Source of the DNA: Anaerolineae bacterium | Lineage (GTDB): Bacteria; Chloroflexota; Anaerolineae; JAAYZQ01 | DNA length: 11,680 nt | Assembly (NCBI GenBank): GCA_016929795.1 | Contig: JAFGIA010000151.1 | Span: 1 to 11,680 of the forward strand | Direction: 5' to 3' | Part shown: positions 6,025 to 11,680 of the stretch, in pieces | Layout: each line of letters starts with the position of its first letter | How positions within the stretch are numbered: the first letter of the stretch is position 1 | Program-made: the position numbers and the translations under genes | Notes under the pieces: generated by a model | Database searches by the model: none | Seen by the model: only the letters and a program-made list of their open reading frames with translations | What the model was told of the DNA's origin: nothing

Positions 6025-9000
6025 CTCAACAATGCATTCATCTGGCCCAACAACTGCTGCTCGGTGAAGCCGTGCAGGTCGATGGCGCGACCGCGGCAGG
6101 CAGCGACGCACAGGCCACAGCCCTTGCACAGGGCAGGGTTGATCTCGGCTCGTTGGCCGCCACGAGCCGTGACGAGCTCGGCAGCGCCAAAGGGACAGAC
6201 CTCGACGCAGGCTCCGCAGGCCACGCAGCGCATGGGCAGCACCTCGGCCGTCATCGGCTCGATCTCGACGACGCCACGATTCAGGAGTCCCACGGCCTGC
6301 ACCGCCGCGCCGCTCGCCTGGGCGACGGTGTCGGGGATGTCCTTGGGCGCCTGGCAGGCGCCGGCGAGAAAGACGCCTTCGGTGGCGGTCTCGACCGGGC
6401 GCAGCTTGGGATGGGCCTCCAGGAAAAAGCCATCGTCGCTGCGGGTGACGTGAAAGAGCTGGGAAAACTCGTCCGCGTCGGCCTGGGGCACCATGGCGGT
6501 GGATAGGACTACCATGTCGACGGGAATCTCGACTACCTCACCCAGCAGTGTTTCTTCCGCGCGCACCGACAGCCGGCCATCGGGCAAACTCTCGACCTCG
6601 GCCCCTTTGCCGCGAATAAAGATCACGCCCTCCTCTTGCACCCGCTCGTAGAACTCGGCATAGCCCTTGCCGTATGCGGTCAGGTCAAAGTAGAACTCGT
6701 ACACCTGCGCGTGGATCCTCTCGCGCAGCAGGTGGGCGAGCTTTATCGAGTACATGCAGCACACGCGAGAGCAGTAGGCGTTGTGCTGCCTGTCGCGACT
6801 GCCGATGCAGTGCAGGATGGCGACAGCTTGAGGCTTGCGCCCGTCTCTGAGGATCACCTCACCGCCCGTAGGTCCACCGGCGTTCACCAGGCGCTCTACT
6901 TCGAGCGCGGTGTAGACGTTCGGGTAGCGACCGTAGCCGTATTGGGGCATGTTGCGGGCGTCGTACAGGTCAAAGCCGGTCGCCAACACGACGGCTCCGA
7001 CCGTGATCTCTTCCAGCCGTTCCTGCATGGTATGATCGACCGCCCCGGCCTCGCACGCCCATACGCAGCGGTAACATTCAGCACAAACACCACAATCGAG
7101 GCAGCGCGCCGCCTCGGCCCGGGCCTGCTCCTCGGTCAGTGGCAGGACCACCTCTTTGAAGGTTCCAATCCGTTCCTCGACGGGCAGGCTGGCCGGCGCC
7201 ATGCGCGGTGCAGGCGTGACCTGGCGGCTGCGAAGCAGGACTTTGGCATCTTCCTTGCTCCACTTTTCGACCGGACGCTGGTTCTGCACCGGCAGCAACG
7301 GCTCGTGGCGCAGGTAGTGGTCGAGCGAGCGGGCCGCCTCGTGACCGAGGGCGACGGCATTGATGACAAAGCCGGCCCCGGGAATGACGCCGCGCCCGGC
7401 AAAGATGCCCTCCTCGCCGGTCGCGAGCGTCTCGTCGTCGCCGATCAGGCGATCAAAGGGTGGCTCGAGAAAAGACTGGTCGGAGAACTGGCCGATGGCC
7501 CGAATGACGGTGTCGACTTCCATGGTGAATTCGGTCCCCGGCTCGGCCACCACGACGCGCTTGCCACTGTCGTCGATGCTGCTCAGCTTGCGCGATTCGG
7601 CACACTCCATGCCCGTCACCCAGCCCTTGTCGCCCAAGATACGCACGGCGACCGTGTTGGACACGATCTTGACGCCTTCCTCCTCGGCTTCCTGAAGCTC
7701 GCGCGGGTAAGCAGGCAGCTCGCCGCGCGAGCGGCGATAGACGAGGCTGACCTGTTCGGCGCCTAGCCGGAGGGCGGTGGTTGCCGCGTCCACCGCGGTG
7801 ATCCCGCCACCGACGATTGCCACCCGCTTGCCGATCTTGGGCCGGCGGCCCAGGTTGACCTCGCGCAGGAAGGCGATACCGGACAGCACACCGTGCAGGT
7901 CCTCGCCCGGGATGCCGAGACGGGTGGGCTTGCTGACACCCACGGCCAGGTAGACGGCATGGTACTCGCCGCCGTTGCGCTTGAGCAGGGCCGTGGGATC
8001 GGCGATGGGATGGTTGAGGCGCAGGTCGACCCCGAGGGCGAGAAGGTCTTCGATGTCACGGCGCAGCACGTCCTTCGGCAGGCGATACTCGGGGATGCCG
8101 ACGCGCATCATGCCGCCGGCAACGGGCAGGGCCTCAAACACGGTCACGCCGTAACCCATCTTGACCAGATCCTGGGCAGCCGTCAGCCCGGCAGGCCCGG
8201 AGCCGACGACGGCAACGCGCTCGGCGTGTGTCTGCGGCACCGGTTGGACGTCGCGCGGGATGCCCGAGGCATAGACGTAATCGGTGACAAAACGCTTGAG
8301 CGCCATGATCGACAACGATTCGTCCACGTGGCGGCGGTTGCAGTTTCCCTCGCACGGGTGATGGCACGACCGGCCACACACACTCGGGAAGGGGTTGTCC
8401 TCGCGAATGGTGCGCAGCGCGTCGTCGTAGCGTCCCTCGCGGATGGAGGCGATGTAACCCTGGGCGTGCTGGCCTGCCGGGCAGGCGGCCTGGCAGGGCG
8501 CGATCCCAGCCTTGTCGATGACGAACGCGTTGGGCACGGCCTGGGGGAAGGGCCGGTAGATGGCTTTCCGATTGCCCAGGCCGAGGTCGAACTCACTCGG
8601 CATCTCGCGTGGGCAGACCTCGGCACACGAGCCGCAGCCGGTGCACCTGTCCACATCGACGTAGCGCGGCTTGCGGCGCACCGTAACCTGGAAATTTCCG
8701 ACGTAGCCTTGGACGTCGACCACCTCGCTGTAACTCATCAGGTGCACGTTGGGATGCGCTGCCAGGTCGACCATTTTGGGGGTCAAGATGCAGGCGGAGC
8801 AGTCGAGGGTGGGAAAGGTCTTGTCCAACTGGGCCATGTGCCCGCCAATGGACGGCGAGCGCTCTACGAGGTAGACAGGGTAGCCGGACTGGGCAATGTC
8901 GAGCGCGGCCTGAATGCCGGCAATGCCGCCGCCGACGACGAGCGCCGAGCGCGCGACAGGGGCCTGGCGCGGGTAGAGGGCCTGGTGCCGGCGGACACGC

Positions 9001-9368
9001 TCAACCGCGGCGCGGACCAGGTCGCGCGCCTTGAGGGTGCCGGTGGGCACGTCGCGGTGCACCCAGGAGCAGTGCTCACGGATGTTGGCCACTTCGAGGA
9101 AGAAGGGGTTCAAGCCGGCCTTTTGCAAGGTCGCGCGGAAGGTGCGCTCGTGCATGCGCGGCGAGCAGGCGGCGACGACGACGCGGTCGATGCCCAGCTC
9201 GGCGATATCGCGCCGGATCGACTCCTGGCCCGGATCGGAACAGGTGTACTTGTTGGTGCGGGCGACGACCACGTCCTCCAGCTGCCGCGCATAGGCGGCG
9301 ACGGCCTCGACGTCGACCGTGGCGGCAATGTTGGAGCCGCAATAACACACATAGACACCAATCTTCAT
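6006..9368 (-). CDS. hdrA: HdrA with an inserted GltD/NfnB-like flavoprotein module
   Basis: The 1120-residue protein is much longer than usual HdrA (about 650). Residues 1-140 are the HdrA N-terminal domain (CYCGSN at 8-13, VVAACSPRMHE). The FAD Rossmann fold starts at GGGIAG (146-151), followed by HMAQLDKTFPTLDCSACI and a 4Fe-4S motif at Cys242/245/248/252. At about 287-750 a complete glutamate-synthase-small-subunit-like module is inserted: Cys292/296/331/335/339/343, FAD motif GSGPAGLTAAQD (389-400), a second dinucleotide motif GGGITAVDAA (520-529) and VYRRSRGELPA. HdrA then resumes at CYRCVWACEAGAVD (765-778) with ATGFD, CIGSRD, YCSRVCCMYS and KDIPDTVAQASGAA (flavin site). Two C-terminal 4Fe-4S motifs close it (Cys1048/1051/1054/1058 and Cys1081/1084/1087/1091). 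By family HdrA holds the bifurcating FAD and the ferredoxin exit. ATG 9368 overlaps the hdrB stop (ATGA) with GGAGG upstream; the longer frame to 9815 is a shadow of hdrB. Confidence 0.95.
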   Translation of the reverse strand: MKIGVYVCYCGSNIAATVDVEAVAAYARQLEDVVVARTNKYTCSDPGQESIRRDIAELGIDRVVVAACSPRMHERTFRATLQKAGLNPFFLEVANIREHCSWVHRDVPTGTLKARDLVRAAVERVRRHQALYPRQAPVARSALVVGGGIAGIQAALDIAQSGYPVYLVERSPSIGGHMAQLDKTFPTLDCSACILTPKMVDLAAHPNVHLMSYSEVVDVQGYVGNFQVTVRRKPRYVDVDRCTGCGSCAEVCPREMPSEFDLGLGNRKAIYRPFPQAVPNAFVIDKAGIAPCQAACPAGQHAQGYIASIREGRYDDALRTIREDNPFPSVCGRSCHHPCEGNCNRRHVDESLSIMALKRFVTDYVYASGIPRDVQPVPQTHAERVAVVGSGPAGLTAAQDLVKMGYGVTVFEALPVAGGMMRVGIPEYRLPKDVLRRDIEDLLALGVDLRLNHPIADPTALLKRNGGEYHAVYLAVGVSKPTRLGIPGEDLHGVLSGIAFLREVNLGRRPKIGKRVAIVGGGITAVDAATTALRLGAEQVSLVYRRSRGELPAYPRELQEAEEEGVKIVSNTVAVRILGDKGWVTGMECAESRKLSSIDDSGKRVVVAEPGTEFTMEVDTVIRAIGQFSDQSFLEPPFDRLIGDDETLATGEEGIFAGRGVIPGAGFVINAVALGHEAARSLDHYLRHEPLLPVQNQRPVEKWSKEDAKVLLRSRQVTPAPRMAPASLPVEERIGTFKEVVLPLTEEQARAEAARCLDCGVCAECYRCVWACEAGAVDHTMQERLEEITVGAVVLATGFDLYDARNMPQYGYGRYPNVYTALEVERLVNAGGPTGGEVILRDGRKPQAVAILHCIGSRDRQHNAYCSRVCCMYSIKLAHLLRERIHAQVYEFYFDLTAYGKGYAEFYERVQEEGVIFIRGKGAEVESLPDGRLSVRAEETLLGEVVEIPVDMVVLSTAMVPQADADEFSQLFHVTRSDDGFFLEAHPKLRPVETATEGVFLAGACQAPKDIPDTVAQASGAAVQAVGLLNRGVVEIEPMTAEVLPMRCVACGACVEVCPFGAAELVTARGGQRAEINPALCKGCGLCVAACRGRAIDLHGFTEQQLLGQMNALLRVDIGY
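7119..8501 (-). other. GltD/NfnB-like insertion inside hdrA
   Basis: This part encodes HdrA residues of about 290-750. It starts just after the HdrA block FPQAVPNAFVIDKAG and ends just before the HdrA block CYRCVWACEAGAVD. In ordinary HdrA those two blocks are nearly adjacent and hold the two clusters of the inserted ferredoxin domain. The insert has the N-terminal cysteine-rich Fe-S region, the FAD site, the pyridine-nucleotide site and the ARCLDCGVC end of GltD/NfnL-type proteins. The Arg-Arg pair in VYRRSRGELPA resembles the NADPH 2'-phosphate site of that family. The reading frame is continuous, so it is one polypeptide. Confidence 0.85.
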
Positions 9369-10255
9369 GACGCGGCCTCCGTTTCCATCGTGATCGCGAG
9401 CGCCGCCAGAAGGGCAGCGGGGGAGACGACGTTGTGCTGCAGGCCGAGCACCCGTGGCTGCAAGCCGAAAGCCAAGCCCACGAGCTGGGTGAAATAGAGC
9501 ACCGGGAGGTCGAAATGCCGGGACGCGGCGCGTCCGGCAGCGCCCTGGTAGGTGTCGAGCATGGTGGCGCACAGCGGGCAGGCCAGTGCCAGGCAGTCGG
9601 CGCCTTGTTCTTTCGCCTTGCGCAACAGGTGACCGGTGAGATCGAGCGCGGTGCCCAGGCGCGGCACGGCCAGCCGCCCGCCGCAGCAGCGCGTCTTGTA
9701 GTCGTACGGCACGGGCTCGGCGCCGAGCGCTGCCATGAGGCGGTCCATCGAGGTAGGGTTCTCCGGATCGTCGAACCCACCCCTCGGCCGGCCGATGACA
9801 CAGCCATAGTAGCACGCCACCCGCAAACCGGCGAGCGGGCGGCTGACCGCCTGCTGCACACGGCCCAGATCGCGGCTGAGCACCTGCAGGGGGTGCTCGA
9901 CCGCAGGCAACGGGTTGGGCAGCGATGCATCTACCAGGTATTCCACTCGCTGTCGGACGTGCGCGTCGTCAAGCACAGCCTGGCGTGCGACGCGGAAATA
10001 CTTGTAGCAGCCGCTGCACGGTGCCATGACGACAGTTTGGCCCGCCCGCCCTGCGAGAAGCAGGTTGCGGACCACGAGCGCCCCGGACAGCACAGGGTCC
10101 GCCTGAGCCGCCGGCACAGCACCGCAGCAGTTCCAGCCGGTCATCTCGACGAGCTGGATGTCAAGCTGGCGGCAGACGGCACGCGTGGACAGGTCGTATT
10201 CCCTGGCACTCGACTGCAAGCTGCATCCCGGGTAGTAGCCGTAGGACTGGGTCAT
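9365..10255 (-). CDS. hdrB: HdrB-like disulfide reductase subunit with two CCG domains
   Basis: The 296-residue protein has both cysteine-rich CCG modules intact: Cys11, Cys43-Cys44, Cys80, Cys83 and then Cys148 (with Cys152), Cys190-Cys191, Cys226, Cys229. In methanogen HdrB these hold two noncubane 4Fe-4S clusters that reduce the CoM-CoB heterodisulfide. In bacteria the homologue is thought to act on a protein or small-molecule disulfide such as DsrC. All ligand positions are present, so the enzyme should be catalytic and not a scaffold. ATG 10255 overlaps the hdrC stop (ATGA) and has GGAGGAG just upstream; the in-frame ATG at 10276 lies inside hdrC and looks unlikely. Its stop overlaps the hdrA start. 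The natural substrate cannot be told from this window. Confidence 0.95.
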   Translation of the reverse strand: MTQSYGYYPGCSLQSSAREYDLSTRAVCRQLDIQLVEMTGWNCCGAVPAAQADPVLSGALVVRNLLLAGRAGQTVVMAPCSGCYKYFRVARQAVLDDAHVRQRVEYLVDASLPNPLPAVEHPLQVLSRDLGRVQQAVSRPLAGLRVACYYGCVIGRPRGGFDDPENPTSMDRLMAALGAEPVPYDYKTRCCGGRLAVPRLGTALDLTGHLLRKAKEQGADCLALACPLCATMLDTYQGAAGRAASRHFDLPVLYFTQLVGLAFGLQPRVLGLQHNVVSPAALLAALAITMETEAAS

Positions 10256-10800
10256 TTGCCCTCCTCCCAGCGGCAAAAGATCGCACCGACCTGGTCGTGG
10301 TCGTCGATGCGGTGGGGTGAGATGGTGAGCTTGCGGCGGCGAAGCATCATCAAGCCCACGGGCGCCTGGCGCACGAGATCCACCGGGCGCAGCAGGTTGT
10401 AGCGTAAGAGCAGCTCGAGCTCAAACATACGGCCGTCGCGCTTGACGAGATTGAGAAAGGCGCGGTCGAACGAGGCATCGCGGGGTGCATAGCCGCGCTC
10501 GACTGCCAACGAGCGTAGACTGGCCATCAGGTCGGTGATCTCGATGTCGCGGGGGCAGCGCACGGTGCAGGCATAGCAGGCAGCACACACCCAGATGGCA
10601 CGGCTGGACAGGACAGTCTCTGCCCGGTTCAAGCGGATCAGGTGCATCAGGGCGCGCGGGGGGTAATCCATGGCCGCGACGGCAGGACAGGAACCGGAAC
10701 AGGTGCCACACTGGTAGCAGGCCACAACCCGTTCCCCGCCACGCAAGCCGGACACGAGGGACAAAAAGTCTTCTTCCGGCCCGTTAGATGGGCTAGCCAT
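10252..10800 (-). CDS. hdrC: HdrC-like 4Fe-4S subunit
   Basis: The 182-residue protein has two ferredoxin-like motifs, Cys28/31/34/38 (CYQCGTCSGSCP) and Cys72/75/78/82 (CAACYACTVRCP), in the spacing seen in HdrC. An alpha-helical C-terminal part follows (about 90-160), which in HdrC packs on HdrB. It passes electrons from HdrA to HdrB. No membrane segment of the HdrE or DsrM kind is present, so the complex should be cytosolic. The start at 10800 has AAGGAG about 9 bases upstream. It is the first gene of the operon, about 113 bases after the predicted transcription start. The C-terminal 20 residues end in a polar tail typical of variable HdrC ends. Confidence 0.94.
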   Translation of the reverse strand: MASPSNGPEEDFLSLVSGLRGGERVVACYQCGTCSGSCPAVAAMDYPPRALMHLIRLNRAETVLSSRAIWVCAACYACTVRCPRDIEITDLMASLRSLAVERGYAPRDASFDRAFLNLVKRDGRMFELELLLRYNLLRPVDLVRQAPVGLMMLRRRKLTISPHRIDDHDQVGAIFCRWEEGK

Positions 10801-10856
10801 TGTTCTCTCCTTCGAGCGTGCCGGCGATGCACAAAACACGTGCAGCCAAGGTGAGA

Positions 10857-10872
10857 CCAGGTGATGACCTGG
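10857..10872. promoter_or_regulatory. Perfect palindrome in the hdrC leader
   Basis: CCAGGT-GATG-ACCTGG is a perfect 6+6 inverted repeat with a 4-base centre, in the 5' leader of the hdr operon, about 57 bases before the hdrC start. It could be an operator or a small mRNA hairpin. It is followed by no T run, so it is not a terminator. Confidence 0.4.
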
Positions 10873-10896
10873 CAAACTCGGTATATGCAAATCAGG

Positions 10897-10910
10897 ATTG
10901 ATAAGTCAAT
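10897..10910. promoter_or_regulatory. FNR/CRP-like palindrome at the hdr promoter
   Basis: ATTGA-TAAG-TCAAT is a perfect 5-4-5 palindrome of 14 bases, close in layout to the FNR half-site pair TTGAT-N4-ATCAA. It lies just downstream of the -10 box, about +3 to +16 on the minus strand, where a bound protein would block transcription. The link to an FNR-type or other redox regulator is inferred from the shape alone. Confidence 0.4.
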
Positions 10911-10919
10911 GACCCATCC

Positions 10920-10949
10920 ATTATACCATGGGGGTACGAAATTCGTCAA
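10920..10949 (-). promoter_or_regulatory. Sigma-70-type promoter of the hdr-flx operon
   Basis: On the minus strand TTGACG (10949-10944) and TATAAT (10925-10920) are separated by 18 bases. The -10 is preceded by TGG, giving an extended -10. Five of six -35 bases and all six -10 bases match consensus. Transcription would start near 10913 and run into hdrC at 10800. It is the best promoter match on the minus strand in the window. Confidence 0.7.
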
Positions 10950-10974
10950 GCGCAGAGATCCAACCTCGAGGGTT

Positions 10975-11105
10975 AACGCGGATGTCCTGGCGGGGCAGGG
11001 CGGGGAGATCCCGGCCCCTACGACACCGCCTGCAGGGGGGCCTGGTTTTCGCGCCAAAGCGCGTTACCGGTTTTAAATGCGTTTGCCCTGATCCAACCTC
11101 AGAGT
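10975..11105. other. Non-coding spacer with GC-rich hairpins downstream of hypC
   Basis: This is the upstream part of the 305-base gap between hypC and hdrC; the rest of the gap holds the hdr promoter and leader. GGGGC (10992-10996) pairs with GCCCC (11014-11018). CGCGC-CAAA-GCGCG (11050-11063) is a 5-bp hairpin. Neither has a T run on the minus strand, so neither is a convincing hypC terminator, though either might slow readthrough. GATCCAACCTC occurs at 10958-10968 and again at 11090-11100, near each edge of the block. This could be the trace of a repeat insertion. I see no gene here. Confidence 0.4.
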
Positions 11106-11390
11106 TCAGAGTTCGGCAGGGTTGTTCGACGTGCGGTGTGTGTCACCTGTCGTGTAGAAAAGCTCTTCGTCGGGGTAGGTTTCTGCGAGCTCTCGCAGGA
11201 GGCGCAGGCTTTCGAGCGCTTCTTCCTCGTCGACGACGCTGATGGCATAGCCGGCGTGCACATATACATAGTCGCCAACCTGCGCCTCGGGGGTGAGCAT
11301 CAGGCCGATGGTGCGGGCGACGCCGCCGATCTCGACGTCTGCCTGAATGCCATCGATTGTCGTAATCCGTACCGGAATGGCCAGGCACAT
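11106..11390 (-). CDS. hypC: HypC/HupF-type hydrogenase maturation chaperone
   Basis: The 94-residue protein starts with MCLAIPV, whose Cys2 is the essential ligand of HypC after Met removal. It continues with the family's beta-barrel and GDYVYVHAGYAIS (39-51). HypC works with HypD to assemble the Fe(CN)2CO unit and deliver it to the [NiFe]-hydrogenase large-subunit precursor. The ATG at 11390 was chosen because family similarity begins there and GAGGA lies 8-12 bases upstream; the open frame up to 11630 crosses repeats and is not protein-like. The C-terminal stretch (about 75-94, TTGDTHRTSNNPAEL) is a little longer than usual. No other hyp gene or hydrogenase subunit is in the window. If hypC belongs to a larger set, that set lies beyond 11680 or elsewhere in the genome. 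Confidence 0.92.
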   Translation of the reverse strand: MCLAIPVRITTIDGIQADVEIGGVARTIGLMLTPEAQVGDYVYVHAGYAISVVDEEEALESLRLLRELAETYPDEELFYTTGDTHRTSNNPAEL

Positions 11391-11428
11391 GGCAGGTCCT
11401 CTTTTCCGGTGCCTCCTGGGGCGGGTTT

Positions 11429-11491
11429 CACGGAGATTCACAGAGAAGGCACGGAGACTCACGGAGAAAAGAACGAGGAAAAGTCTCCGTG
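11429..11491. repeat. CACGGAGA repeat block in the hypC leader
   Basis: Two roughly 21-base direct units beginning CACGGAGA(T/C)TCAC follow one another (11429-11449 and 11450-11471). Part of the second forms a perfect 10-bp inverted repeat with downstream sequence: CACGGAGACT (11450-11459) and AGTCTCCGTG (11482-11491). GTGTATCTCC is also repeated (11489-11498, 11524-11533), and CCCTGG...CCAGGG (11532-11551) forms another hairpin. Such strings are intergenic in many Chloroflexota-like genomes as I recall them. They do not look like CRISPR: no regular spacers and only two units. Confidence 0.6.
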
Positions 11492-11567
11492 TATCTCCAA
11501 GGCACAAAGCGCCCGTTGACTTTGTGTATCTCCCTGGAACTCTCGCCAGGGCACGTGTGTTGCATCT

Positions 11568-11596
11568 ATTGTAGCAGGTGACACCCTCCTGCGCAA
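11568..11596 (-). promoter_or_regulatory. Possible promoter of hypC
   Basis: On the minus strand TTGCGC (11596-11591) and TACAAT (11573-11568) are 17 bases apart, and TGC before the -10 makes it extended. The -35 is weak. It would give a leader of about 170 bases containing the CACGGAGA hairpins. If correct, hypC is transcribed alone and not as the end of a hyp operon. Confidence 0.35.
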
Positions 11597-11628
11597 ATCG
11601 GGTAGTCGCGCGCGCAGGAGAAAGCACC

Positions 11629-11652
11629 ACGGCTGAAGCCGTTACTACGAAC
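11629..11652 (+). repeat. Dispersed palindromic repeat, copy 2
   Basis: This 24-base unit matches the copy at 2171-2194 in 23 positions, including the palindrome ACGGCT-GA-AGCCGT and the ACTACGAAC tail. Here the A run before the palindrome is missing, so the minus-strand hairpin is not followed by T residues and should not terminate well. Confidence 0.7.
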
Positions 11653-11680
11653 GGTGGGCAAGCTAGCGGTGGCGCTCGAC

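Noticed and set aside
6636..7766. Plus-strand open frame of 376 codons opposite hdrA
   Set aside because: Same reason: antisense to conserved hdrA sequence, no recognisable motif, no ribosome site of note.
6006..9368. Two genes wrongly joined (hdrA split by a separate gltD-like gene)
   Set aside because: The frame is continuous with no stop or internal ribosome-site/start pair at the joints, and HdrA sequence is needed on both sides to complete its ferredoxin and flavin sites.
7893..9497. Long open frame on the plus strand (534 codons) opposite hdrA
   Set aside because: It lies fully antisense to hdrA, whose protein matches HdrA motifs throughout. The antisense product is a low-complexity Ala/Gly/Asp/Val-rich shadow caused by high GC.
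6006..9815. Longer version of hdrA starting at 9815
   Set aside because: The extension overlaps hdrB out of frame and has no HdrA similarity; MKIGVYVCYCGSN at 9368 is the usual HdrA beginning.
11050..11063. Hairpin CGCGC-CAAA-GCGCG as hypC terminator
   Set aside because: On the minus strand it is followed by AAAACC and no T run. The T-rich side faces the plus strand, where no gene ends.
11429..11491. Possible CRISPR array
   Set aside because: Only two imperfect units sit back to back with no spacers between them, and no cas gene is present.

Overview
The window is a GC-rich bacterial segment holding an almost complete electron-transfer operon of the FlxABCD-HdrABC type. These are heterodisulfide-reductase-like subunits with a NAD(P)H-handling flavin/iron-sulfur module. 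The dispersed intergenic repeats (a 'GGCTGAAGCCGT..ACTACGAAC' palindrome, 'CACGGAGA' units, 'ATATTAGATA'-like strings) and the gene content are reminiscent of an anaerobic Chloroflexota (Anaerolineae-like) genome. That placement is an inference from style, not proven here; some anaerobic Desulfobacterota-like or candidate-phylum bacteria would also fit.

Layout. Bases 1-86 are the 3' end of an unidentified plus-strand gene. Bases 185-2131 carry a promoter, a stand-alone receiver-domain response regulator and a six-TM histidine kinase with a RegB/PrrB-like 'GGxxNP' motif, all on the plus strand. A short convergent gap (2132-2246) holds an intrinsic-terminator-like hairpin built from a dispersed repeat. 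From 10800 down to 2247 on the minus strand runs one compact operon: hdrC, hdrB, hdrA, mvhD/flxD, an FrhB/FdhB-like Fe-S protein, an AsrA/HydB-like Fe-S protein, an AsrB/HydG/FlxA-like flavin reductase, and an HTH-less cyclic-nucleotide-binding-fold protein. Three junctions overlap as ATGA, showing tight translational coupling. A strong promoter (TTGACG-18-TATAAT) and an FNR-like palindrome lie upstream of hdrC. Farther upstream, also on the minus strand, is hypC, a [NiFe]-hydrogenase maturation chaperone, behind a repeat-rich leader.

How the parts fit. HdrB (two complete CCG motifs) and HdrC (two 4Fe-4S) would form the disulfide-reducing branch. HdrA would be the flavin bifurcation site with C-terminal ferredoxin-like clusters. 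MvhD would pass electrons into HdrA. FlxA and the two Fe-S proteins would feed electrons from NAD(P)H, in the way sulfhydrogenase beta/gamma subunits do. The thiol/disulfide partner (DsrC in sulfate reducers) is not encoded here.

The most striking feature is HdrA itself. It is 1120 residues long because a complete GltD/NfnB-like glutamate-synthase-small-subunit-type flavoprotein module (about residues 287-750) is inserted inside its ferredoxin domain, between the two halves of that domain. With FlxA in the same operon, the predicted complex has two separate pyridine-nucleotide sites, one of which (in HdrA) carries an NADP(H)-like arginine pair. This suggests a four-way junction between NADH, NADPH, ferredoxin and a disulfide.
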